Shown: one piece after another, positions 1 to 6,470 of the stretch
Layout: every line of letters starts with the position of its first letter
How positions within the stretch are numbered: the stretch's first letter is position 1
NCBI GenBank assembly: GCA_019594235.1
Contig: JAFDTG010000042.1
Location: 1 to 12,124, forward strand
Reading direction: 5' to 3'
DNA: 12,124 nucleotides
Origin: Candidatus Saliniplasma halalkaliphilum
GTDB lineage: Archaea > Thermoplasmatota > Thermoplasmata > Halarchaeoplasmatales > Halarchaeoplasmataceae
Position numbers and translations under genes: made by a program
The notes under the pieces: generated by a model
What the model was told of the DNA's origin: nothing
Databases searched by the model: none
The model's input: the letters and a program-made list of their open reading frames with translations, nothing else

Positions 1-1
1 C

Positions 2-1045
2 CAGAAAGAGATAAGGGAGATCGAAAAGAAAGACAAAGAACTTGATTATACTCACAAAGAGATCAAGAGGATCGAAGGTGAAACCGATGATATTGATGAG
101 GTGAAAACTCTTATCCGAGAGAAGGAGGAAAAAGTAGAAACGTTGAAAGACCAGGTGGAAGAATTTGAGTACGAACGAGATGACTTGAAACCTCTAGTCA
201 AGGAACGTAACGAATTGAGAAAGTTCCGTGATGAATATTTGAGATTAAAACAGAAGGTCAAGGAAAAAGAAGATGTCATCGAAAAGAAGAAAGAAACCGA
301 AGAGTCATTTAAGGAATTGAAAAAGAGAAGAAGTGAACTGGTTGACAAGTTGGAGGATTTAAAGGAAGGTTTCTCCAAAGATGAATTCGAAGAAGTGAAG
401 AGAAAGTATGACAAGTGTCTAAGTGAGAAGAGTACCCTGGAAGAACGTGTTAAGAACTTAAAAAACGACATCGAAAGGTTGAATAAAGAGATCGAAGAGA
501 AGAAAGAGTTCATCGAAGAGCTTAAACATGCCAAGGAAGAAGCCAATAAGTTGAAAAGATTGAAAAATTGGCTGGTCGGGGATTTCAAAGAAAGTATAAA
601 GTCCATGGAAGAGCACAGGATGGCACAGTTGAATAGGGATTTTGAACAGTATTTCACAAACTGGTTCGATAATATATTGGAGGACCCTGAGATAAGCGCC
701 AGGTTGGACGAAGACTTTGCACCCCTGATAACTGTACAGAACAACGAGACTTCCGTAGATGACCTCAGCGGCGGAGAAAGGACTTCCGTCGCCCTCGCTT
801 ACCGTTTAGCATTCAATACCATGATCAAAAAAGAATTGGGCTTAAAGAGCAATCTGCTTGTTCTAGACGAGCCTACGACCGGTTTCAGTCGAGAACAGTT
901 GACAAGGTTGAAAGATGTGATGGAACTATTAACTGCGGACCAAGTGATAATCGTGTCCCATGAGAACGAGATCGCCAATCTAGCTGATGTTGAATATGTG
1001 GTTCAGAAGATAGACGGTATCTCGGAAGTTAAGAAGATAGGGTGA
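2..1045 (+). CDS. rad50: Rad50 DNA double-strand break repair ATPase, C-terminal part (5' end outside window)
   Basis: The frame is open from base 2, so this is the C-terminal ~347 residues of a longer protein. The first ~200 residues are Lys/Glu-rich heptad coiled coil. They are followed by the C-terminal ABC ATPase lobe, with the signature motif DDLSGGERTS, the Walker B/D-loop stretch LLVLDEPTTGFS, and a switch histidine in VIIVSHENE. Rad50 works with Mre11 nuclease in end tethering and resection at double-strand breaks. The Walker A lobe and zinc hook lie upstream of the window: no CxxC hook is visible, only a single Cys in the coil. Being truncated by the window edge is not evidence of a broken gene. 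An SMC protein is the main alternative, but the C-lobe wording (FEQYFTNWF and NNETSVDDLSGGER) fits Rad50 better. The stop abuts the convergent neighbour directly. Confidence 0.9.
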   Translation, partial: QKEIREIEKKDKELDYTHKEIKRIEGETDDIDEVKTLIREKEEKVETLKDQVEEFEYERDDLKPLVKERNELRKFRDEYLRLKQKVKEKEDVIEKKKETEESFKELKKRRSELVDKLEDLKEGFSKDEFEEVKRKYDKCLSEKSTLEERVKNLKNDIERLNKEIEEKKEFIEELKHAKEEANKLKRLKNWLVGDFKESIKSMEEHRMAQLNRDFEQYFTNWFDNILEDPEISARLDEDFAPLITVQNNETSVDDLSGGERTSVALAYRLAFNTMIKKELGLKSNLLVLDEPTTGFSREQLTRLKDVMELLTADQVIIVSHENEIANLADVEYVVQKIDGISEVKKIG

Positions 1046-1849
1046 TCAAAACCCGAGTATCTTTTTCATCTTTAAACTGTCACGATCCAACTCCGCCGTC
1101 TCACAGATCACGGTGATATCGTATTCTTTTTCTTTCAAAACAGGGGCGAGTTTTCGAAAATCTGGATCATAGGCATCCAGGTCCATGTGTTCTCTCTCAC
1201 CGGTTTCGTTGTATTTGATCGATGAAAAATGACTATGCAGTGGACCGTCGTATATGTCTTCAAACTTTTCCAGAAGTTCTCGAAAATCATCTTCACTCTG
1301 TAAAATCCCGTCGTATCTAGCATGGTAATGTGCAAAATCTACAACAGGAACCGCAACTTCGGTCCGTTCCATGACCTTTGTAATCTCATCGAGAGTACCC
1401 CAACTCTTTTTCCTTCCCATCTGTTCCAGACCTATCTTAACGTCTAGTTCTTCTTCCTTTATCTTCTCGGCACATTCCACGACTCCATCACCTATTATCT
1501 CCGTAGCTTCACCGCTGTCCATCCCAGAATAATAGCCTGCGTGGACCGTGATTATCTTAGCACCCATGATATCCCCTAATCTGGAACTCTTCATGATACG
1601 TTCCTTGCTTTTCTCGATGGTTTCATCTTTCTCAGAGTTCAAGTTGATGTAATACGGAGCATGGATGGATAGGTGGATACCGTGCTTCTCCGTTTCTTCA
1701 CCGATCTTTTCAGCGGTGGAATCCTTCATCCTGGCACCTCGAACGAACTGTACTTCCATAGCGTTCAAGCCCTCTTCAGCGAGGTGTTTCATACTATCTT
1801 TAGTACTGCTGACTCCGTGTGGTGTTCCAGCTGGGCCTAGTCTGATCAT
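1046..1849 (-). CDS. Archaeal endonuclease IV-like TIM-barrel protein (AP endonuclease family 2)
   Basis: A 267-residue protein of the xylose isomerase/endonuclease IV TIM-barrel superfamily. It has the archaeal subfamily N-terminus RLGPAGTP and the segments AMEVQFVRG and HAPYYINL. Candidate metal ligands are visible: H63 in SIHAPYY, H103 in VHAGYY, E142 in GLEQMG, D171 and H174 in VVDFAHYH, H207 in LHSHFSS, H221 and E250 in ICETAEL. In bacterial Nfo a third-zinc site uses an Asp-x-His pair; here the region reads GEREH, so that Asp is not obviously kept. Family knowledge suggests cleavage 5' of abasic sites in base-excision repair, which fits the rad50 neighbour. Activity of this archaeal subfamily is inferred. 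The start ATG has no SD but has a TATA-like box 22-30 bases upstream, fitting a leaderless mRNA. Confidence 0.82.
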   Translation of the reverse strand: MIRLGPAGTPHGVSSTKDSMKHLAEEGLNAMEVQFVRGARMKDSTAEKIGEETEKHGIHLSIHAPYYINLNSEKDETIEKSKERIMKSSRLGDIMGAKIITVHAGYYSGMDSGEATEIIGDGVVECAEKIKEEELDVKIGLEQMGRKKSWGTLDEITKVMERTEVAVPVVDFAHYHARYDGILQSEDDFRELLEKFEDIYDGPLHSHFSSIKYNETGEREHMDLDAYDPDFRKLAPVLKEKEYDITVICETAELDRDSLKMKKILGF

Positions 1850-1870
1850 GGTAGGTGATTCTACTTAGAA

Positions 1871-1879
1871 GTTTTAATC
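1871..1879 (-). promoter_or_regulatory. TATA-like box of the endonuclease IV-like gene
   Basis: On the minus strand this reads GATTAAAAC, preceded by an A-rich BRE-like tract. It is centred about 26 bases upstream of the ATG at 1849. That is the spacing expected if transcription starts at the start codon (leaderless mRNA). The same nonamer recurs at 2999-3007 before larB. Confidence 0.5.
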
Positions 1880-1890
1880 TTTTGGTTATC

Positions 1891-1905
1891 GGAAAGAATT
1901 TAGTA
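1891..1905 (+). promoter_or_regulatory. Candidate BRE/TATA of the radical SAM gene
   Basis: A purine-rich GGAAAG followed by AATTTAGTA lies about 23-37 bases before the GTG at 1928. This is archaeal BRE plus a weak TATA at leaderless spacing. It shares the 78-base divergent region with the endonuclease IV-like promoter. Confidence 0.35.
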
Positions 1906-1927
1906 CTTTCATTTCTTAACATCGACC

Positions 1928-3004
1928 GTGAAGATAAAAAAGCTTGAGAATGATTCATTATACACGGGTAAACTACCTGAAGGCTGTAAGTACTGCACCC
2001 GAGGTTCCAAGATGGTTTTGTTAGTGACCGGTAGATGTGAAAGCACATGCTGGTACTGCCCCTTATCCGAGGAAAAGAAAGGGAAAGATGTTCTGTTCGC
2101 AAATGAAAAAAGAACAGATTCTGAACAAGATATAATAGAGGAAGCAAGGAGTATAGATGCCGAAGGGACCGGTATAACCGGTGGAGACCCGCTTACTTGT
2201 ATGCAAACTCAGGATCACATCAGATCGTTAAAATCCGAGTTCGGAGAGGACCATCATATACACCTTTACACCCAGTCTAGCGATATCGATAAGATCCGTT
2301 CCTTGATCGAAGTCGGTTTAGATGAGATCAGATTCCATCCTCCAGTTAAAGTTTGGAACAAAATAGACGAAACCGATTACCCATTATTACTTGAAACATT
2401 AAAGGACTTAGATATCGACGTTGGTATCGAGATACCGTGCATACCAGAGAAAGAAAATGATACTTTGGCTTTAATAAGATCTCTTGAGAACCTTGTAGAT
2501 TTTGTGAATTTGAACGAGTTGGAGTTTTCATCTACAAACTGGAAACAGATGGTCAAGAGAGGTTACAAGAAAAAGAGCGACGTTTCAAGTGCGGTGAAAG
2601 GCAGTCAGGAGATGGCTTTAAAGATTTTGAAATCCGATTTCAAAGTTCCTATACATTATTGTTCCTCCTCTTTCAAAGATGGAGTTCAACTGCGCAATAG
2701 GATAAAACGAAGGGCCCAGAATACAGCTAAAGAAGGAGAACTAATCACAGAAGAGGGTACTCTGATAAAAGGTATCATATTGGCTGAAAATCCTTTGGAA
2801 GTTCTTGATGAACTCAGAGAGTATTACGAGATACCAGACTCTCTGATGTGGTACGATCCAGAGAACGATAGGATCGAGATAGCTCTAGCCGTTCTAGAAG
2901 AGATATGTGATGAAATAGATTACGAATGTTATGGCATTGAAGAATACCCAACGGCAGATCGTCTAGAAGTTGAAAGGTGGCCTGTAAAAGATGGAAAAGA
3001 TTAA
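1928..3004 (+). CDS. Uncharacterised archaeal radical SAM protein (PFL-activating-enzyme-like, COG2108-type)
   Basis: A 358-residue protein starting at GTG. An in-frame stop at 1901-1903 with no ATG between limits alternatives. The radical SAM cluster motif CX3CX2C is at C37, C41 and C44 (GRCESTCWYC). An extra CxxC pair lies just ahead at C20 and C23 (EGCKYCTRG). GTGITGGDPL is the GGE-like SAM-binding motif. The order of motifs resembles archaeal proteins described only as related to pyruvate formate-lyase activating enzyme. The C-terminal ~90 residues are acidic and carry further cysteines but no domain I can name. The substrate is unknown. The gene ends 13 bases before the longest larB frame and on the same strand, so a link to nickel-pincer cofactor chemistry is possible but unproven. 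Confidence 0.75.
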   Translation: MKIKKLENDSLYTGKLPEGCKYCTRGSKMVLLVTGRCESTCWYCPLSEEKKGKDVLFANEKRTDSEQDIIEEARSIDAEGTGITGGDPLTCMQTQDHIRSLKSEFGEDHHIHLYTQSSDIDKIRSLIEVGLDEIRFHPPVKVWNKIDETDYPLLLETLKDLDIDVGIEIPCIPEKENDTLALIRSLENLVDFVNLNELEFSSTNWKQMVKRGYKKKSDVSSAVKGSQEMALKILKSDFKVPIHYCSSSFKDGVQLRNRIKRRAQNTAKEGELITEEGTLIKGIILAENPLEVLDELREYYEIPDSLMWYDPENDRIEIALAVLEEICDEIDYECYGIEEYPTADRLEVERWPVKDGKD

Positions 3005-3007
3005 AAC
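2999..3007 (+). promoter_or_regulatory. Possible TATA box for larB-larC
   Basis: GATTAAAAC is identical to the box of the endonuclease IV-like gene. It overlaps the stop codon of the radical SAM gene. Using the same spacing, transcription would start near 3029, downstream of the ATG at 3018 and upstream of the ATG at 3048. It may be coincidental in A-rich coding sequence. Confidence 0.3.
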
Positions 3008-3047
3008 TTGCTAGTAAATGAGGTTTTTAGAATCAGAAAGTGGTACA

Positions 3048-3773
3048 ATGGACGAGATAGATGAGTTGTTACGGGATTATAAAAAGGGCGAAATAGACCA
3101 CGAAACTATAAAATCCGCCCTCTTAAACATACCCTATAAGGATCTAGAGGATGTCAAGATCGATACCCTCAGGGATATAAGAAAAGGTTTGCCAGAGGCT
3201 GTTTACTGCCCCGGTAAATCTGATGAACAGTTGAGGAAGATAGCAGACGAGGGCAATAGGATATTCACCAGAGCGGATAAGAAGATATTCGACATCGTTT
3301 CATCTGTTAGAGAAGATGTTGAATTCTTTGAAGATAGTGGTATAATCGTGGTTGGTGATGTGGAACAGAACGTATCTGGAAAAGTATCGGTTGTAACAGC
3401 AGGTTCGAGTGACGTACCTGTAGCCGAGGAGGCTGCTGTGACATTAGATGTTTTGGGGTATGATGTCGATAGGATCTACGACGTGGGTGTTGCAGGTATC
3501 CATAGGTTGATACCGTATCTAGAAGATTTACGAAGATCAGATGCGGTTATCGTAGCTGCCGGTATGGATGGTGCACTGCCTGGTATAGTTTCTGGGTTTA
3601 TAGGTACACCAGTTATCGGGATTCCAACCAGTGTGGGTTATGGTGTTGCAAGAGAAGGAAGATCAGCCCTAGAAACTATGTTGAACAGCTGTTCCACCGG
3701 GTTAGCTGTAGTGAACATCGACAACGGTTACGGAGCAGCAGCCTTCGTTCATCACATGCTCGGAGGTAAGTAA
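3048..3773 (+). CDS. larB: LarB, pyridinium-3,5-biscarboxylic acid mononucleotide synthase
   Basis: LarB carboxylates and hydrolyses nicotinic acid adenine dinucleotide to pyridinium-3,5-biscarboxylic acid mononucleotide. This is the first step of the nickel-pincer nucleotide cofactor made for lactate racemase-type enzymes. The C-terminal two thirds is a PurE-like CO2-handling domain with VTAGSSDVPVAEEA, ALPGIVSGFIG, TPVIGIPTSVGYG and VVNIDNGYGAA. The family's conserved cysteine, which holds the substrate covalently, is C215 in NSCSTG. I prefer the ATG at 3048 (241 residues, starting MDEIDELL). It gives the usual family length and lies downstream of the start inferred from the TATA-like box. 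The longer frame from ATG 3018 adds ten residues and has no SD. The gene is followed one base later by larC, so the two are surely co-transcribed. Older annotations call such proteins AIR carboxylase-related. Confidence 0.93.
   Translation: MDEIDELLRDYKKGEIDHETIKSALLNIPYKDLEDVKIDTLRDIRKGLPEAVYCPGKSDEQLRKIADEGNRIFTRADKKIFDIVSSVREDVEFFEDSGIIVVGDVEQNVSGKVSVVTAGSSDVPVAEEAAVTLDVLGYDVDRIYDVGVAGIHRLIPYLEDLRRSDAVIVAAGMDGALPGIVSGFIGTPVIGIPTSVGYGVAREGRSALETMLNSCSTGLAVVNIDNGYGAAAFVHHMLGGK
3762..3767 (+). promoter_or_regulatory. Strong Shine-Dalgarno site for larC
   Basis: GGAGGT sits inside the last codons of larB, seven bases before the larC ATG. It fixes the larC start and indicates coupled translation of larB and larC. 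Confidence 0.85.
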
Positions 3774-3774
3774 G

Positions 3775-4914
3775 ATGAGTAAAATCATCTATCTGGACCT
3801 AAAAAACGGTATCAGCGGTGATATGCTGCTGGGTGCGCTTCTTGATTTAGTCGATGATAAAAAGAAATTGGATGATATGGTTGATAAATTGGGTCTTGAA
3901 GATGTTGAAATTGTCGTTACTGATAAAAAAGAGTTATTCAGCGGAAAAGATATGAAAGTCAAGTATGATGACCAGCCTCATCGAACATTGTCTGAGATAA
4001 TAGATATCATCGAAGGTTCTTCATTATCTAAACGGGTTAAGGAGAAAAGTATCGAAGCATTCAAAGAGTTAGGAAAAGTTGAAGCTGAGGTCCACGACGT
4101 TCCACTTGAGGAAGTAGATTTCCACGAAGTTGGGATGGTCGATTCTATAGTAGATATCGTTGGATGTATAGTGCTTTTTGAAGAATTGGACATCCAGGAT
4201 GCTTACTGTTCAACCGTGAACTTTGGAAGTGGTACCGTCAAATGTGCTCATGGAGAACTTCAAGTACCGGTACCGGCTACTCAGAACCTGCTGAAAGGTT
4301 GGAATATAAATTTCTCCGATAAAGAAGGAGAGTTGGTGACTCCGACAGGTGCGGTATTGCTCAAAACTTTAACAATCCAAACTACTCCCCCCGATCTGAA
4401 ATTGAATGAAGTGGGTATCGGTTATGGGGACCGTGAAACCGAGTTTCCGAATATTTTAAGGGTGTTTTACGGTGAGGTCAGTAATCTAAAGAGCACGATT
4501 TCTCGATTGACATTTTACATCGATGATATGAACCCAGAAGTTTTCAGCTATGCTCTAGACAAGATCAGGAATTCAGCTATAGATGTTTACTACAAGCAAG
4601 CTTATGGAAAGAAATCTAGAAGCGGATGGGAAATCACCGTTACCTGTAAGAAAAGTAACATGGAAGAGGTCATCGATCTCATATTTAAAGAAACCTCGAC
4701 TCTTGGGATGCAGGTAGAAGAGCCAAAAAGGGTGGTTTCAGATAGAGTGATAAAAAAGGTTGAAACTGAATGGGGATCGGTTAGAGTTAAAATCTCTGGT
4801 AAGAGAAAAGCTCCGGAATACGATGATTGTAAACACATCGCAGAAGAAAACGATATTCCCCTTCAAGAAGTTTACAAAGAAGTGATACGTTTAGCGGACG
4901 AGTCGATAAATTAA
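3775..4914 (+). CDS. larC: LarC, nickel-inserting cyclometallase of the nickel-pincer cofactor pathway
   Basis: A 379-residue protein. LarC inserts nickel into pyridinium-3,5-bisthiocarboxylic acid mononucleotide, the last step of nickel-pincer nucleotide synthesis, in a CTP-dependent reaction. Family hallmarks in order are ISGDMLLGALLDL near the N-terminus, VDFHEVGMVDSIVDIVG, HGELQVPVPAT, ELVTPTGAVLL, IGYGDRETEFPNILRV, then the C-terminal half with YIDDMNPEVF, STLGMQVEEP and KAPEYDDCKHIAEE. Some bacteria make full LarC only through a programmed frameshift between larC1 and larC2; here both halves are in one continuous frame. Small departures are LDLKNG instead of the usual FDCFSG at the N-terminus and KKSRSG in place of KKxRPG. 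LarE (sulfur transferase) and LarA (racemase) are not in the window. Confidence 0.94.
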   Translation: MSKIIYLDLKNGISGDMLLGALLDLVDDKKKLDDMVDKLGLEDVEIVVTDKKELFSGKDMKVKYDDQPHRTLSEIIDIIEGSSLSKRVKEKSIEAFKELGKVEAEVHDVPLEEVDFHEVGMVDSIVDIVGCIVLFEELDIQDAYCSTVNFGSGTVKCAHGELQVPVPATQNLLKGWNINFSDKEGELVTPTGAVLLKTLTIQTTPPDLKLNEVGIGYGDRETEFPNILRVFYGEVSNLKSTISRLTFYIDDMNPEVFSYALDKIRNSAIDVYYKQAYGKKSRSGWEITVTCKKSNMEEVIDLIFKETSTLGMQVEEPKRVVSDRVIKKVETEWGSVRVKISGKRKAPEYDDCKHIAEENDIPLQEVYKEVIRLADESIN

Positions 4915-4950
4915 ATTAGTAGAAACGGTATGCGTCCCATGTTTCATATT

Positions 4951-5024
4951 GCCCGATTGATGTAGTCTGGATATCATGGAGGCTTGCGGAGCCTCTCACC
5001 GGGGTTCGAATCCCCGATCGGGCA
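4951..5024 (+). tRNA. tRNA-Arg (anticodon GCG)
   Basis: The cloverleaf can be folded by eye. The acceptor stem is GCCCGAT (4951-4957) with ATCGGGC (5017-5023), discriminator A at 5024. The D arm starts at 4960 with GG in the loop and a three-pair stem plus a U-U at 13-22. The anticodon stem GAGGC/GCCTC is perfect and closes the loop TTGCGGA, with anticodon GCG at 4986-4988, reading CGC. The variable loop has four bases. The T arm is CGGGG-TTCGAAT-CCCCG. There is no intron and no encoded CCA, as in many archaea. A T-rich stretch follows (5026-5048) that may terminate transcription. A weak A/T-rich element near 4912-4920 could be box A. Confidence 0.94.
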
Positions 5025-5075
5025 TAATTTTATATCCATATTATTTTAATAATAAAGTAAAACCAAAGCTAATTA

Positions 5076-5085
5076 TTTATAAAAA
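5076..5085 (+). promoter_or_regulatory. TATA box of the cysteine desulfidase gene
   Basis: TTTATAAAAA is a near-consensus archaeal TATA box centred about 26 bases before the ATG at 5105, with an A-rich BRE-like stretch upstream. There is no SD, so the mRNA is predicted to be leaderless. It also shows that the longer frame running back into the tRNA is not used. Confidence 0.75.
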
Positions 5086-5104
5086 GTCCCTTTTGAACTA
5101 TACA

Positions 5105-6418
5105 ATGGACGCTGAAAGATTTCTCGATGAGAACGTTAAGCCAGCAGCTGGTTGTACCGAACCTGTAGCGATCGGTTATGCCACATCTCTAGCATACAAT
5201 TCTATCTTTGGGAATTTACCGCATGAAACGTGTAAAGAAATACCTAAACCAGATCCTAGTTCACTTGATGAAATACGTTTGAAAGTCGGGAAAGGCGTTT
5301 ACAAGAATGCCTTTTCGATGGCGGTTCCCGGAACTAACGGTAAAAAAGGTATGGAGATAGCTGCTGCTTTAGGCATATTCCTAGATTTAAAAAAGGGGTT
5401 AGAGCTTTTCGAAGATGTTGATAAAGAAATACTTTCTAACTCTACTGAAATCACAAAAAAGATCAAGATCGTAGATGTTAAAGATAAATCAGAATTCGAT
5501 ATCAGTGTGGATTTGATTTACGAGGTAAATGGTGATAAGAGAACGTCGTCAGTAAGACTAGAAAAATTCCATGATCATATTTCTTCTATTATCGTTGATG
5601 GGGAAGTACTGTACAGAGACGACGATATACAGAAGGAACATAATTCGATCAAAGTACCTAACACCATAGAAGAGATGATTAATGTAGCTAAAAATATCGA
5701 TGATAATGTAGCTACCAGATTATACAGCGGCATCGACATGAACATAGCCCGTGCAGAAGATGGTCTTTGGAACAAATACGGAATCGGCGTAGGTAGGAAG
5801 TTGAATGAAATGGTTAAAAACGGTGAGCTTTCAGATGACTTGATCAATAAAGTAAAGATTAAAACTGCGGGTGCATCTGATGCAAGGATGGGGGGAATAG
5901 AGAAACCTGTTATGAGCACTTCAGGGTCTGGAAATCAGGGTATAACTGTTCTAGTCCCCATCGGAGTGGTGGGTAAGGAAATGAATTTAAGCAAAAGAAA
6001 GATGGCAGAAGGAGCGATGCTCGCACATCAAATCACTAAATTCTCTACAGAGAAGTCAAGCTATCTTTCAGCACTTTGTGGATGTTCCGTTAAAGCTGGT
6101 ATGGGTACCACTGCAGCCCTCACCTACATCATGGGTGGGACTGTAGAGCAGATAGAAAATTCAATCAAGCTATTAGCTGGCAATTTAACAGGGATGATAT
6201 GCGATGGTGCCAAAGAAGGATGTGCACTTAAGATATCCACAGCGGCAGGAGAGGCATTAGAGTGCAGTCTATTAGCTTTAAAATCTCTAGAGGTTCCCAA
6301 CGACAATGGAATCATAGGTAACACTGCCGAAGAAACACTTGAAAACATCGGAAAAATATCCGATGAGATGGCATCTATAGATCTTAAGATAATAGATATA
6401 CTTGAAAGGAAAGTTTAA
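5105..6418 (+). CDS. L-cysteine desulfidase / UPF0597 family (serine dehydratase alpha-like)
   Basis: A 437-residue protein of the CyuA/CdsB-type L-cysteine desulfidase family. Members use a [4Fe-4S] cluster to convert L-cysteine to pyruvate, ammonia and sulfide. The likely cluster cysteines are C17 in AAGCTEPVA, and C325/C327 in LCGCSVKAGMG with C366/C373 in MICDGAKEGC. Other family segments are AVPGTNGKKGMEIAAALG, TRLYSGIDMN and STSGSGNQGI. The ATG at 5105 is chosen because the TATA box is 26 bases upstream and MDAERFLDENVKPAAGCTEP is the normal family N-terminus. The open frame extends 43 codons further, but that part lies over the tRNA. In archaea the enzyme can supply sulfide or degrade cysteine. 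Substrate choice between cysteine and a related amino acid cannot be settled from sequence. Confidence 0.87.
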   Translation: MDAERFLDENVKPAAGCTEPVAIGYATSLAYNSIFGNLPHETCKEIPKPDPSSLDEIRLKVGKGVYKNAFSMAVPGTNGKKGMEIAAALGIFLDLKKGLELFEDVDKEILSNSTEITKKIKIVDVKDKSEFDISVDLIYEVNGDKRTSSVRLEKFHDHISSIIVDGEVLYRDDDIQKEHNSIKVPNTIEEMINVAKNIDDNVATRLYSGIDMNIARAEDGLWNKYGIGVGRKLNEMVKNGELSDDLINKVKIKTAGASDARMGGIEKPVMSTSGSGNQGITVLVPIGVVGKEMNLSKRKMAEGAMLAHQITKFSTEKSSYLSALCGCSVKAGMGTTAALTYIMGGTVEQIENSIKLLAGNLTGMICDGAKEGCALKISTAAGEALECSLLALKSLEVPNDNGIIGNTAEETLENIGKISDEMASIDLKIIDILERKV

Positions 6419-6453
6419 TTTCTTTTAAAGCTTTGTACCCGCTTTCAAGTAGA

Positions 6454-6470
6454 TATTTTTATTTATTTTA
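6454..6470 (+). terminator. T-rich terminator after the cysteine desulfidase gene
   Basis: The sequence TATTTTTATTTATTTTA lies 36 bases after the stop, in the short convergent gap before the guaB stop. Runs of T on the non-template strand are the usual archaeal termination signal. It overlaps the guaB stop codon on the other strand. Confidence 0.5.

Noticed and set aside
101..640. Repeated GAA/AAG-rich stretches as DNA repeats
   Set aside because: They come from the heptad composition of the Rad50 coiled coil and are not true sequence repeats.
52..744. Long antisense frame opposite the Rad50 coiled coil
   Set aside because: Ser/Phe/Leu-rich translation is the expected shadow of a Lys/Glu-rich coiled coil. 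It shows no motif and no promoter.
4976..5104. N-terminal extension of the cysteine desulfidase frame back to 4976
   Set aside because: The extension lies across the tRNA-Arg and the promoter region. The TATA box at 5076-5085 and the family N-terminus both support the start at 5105.
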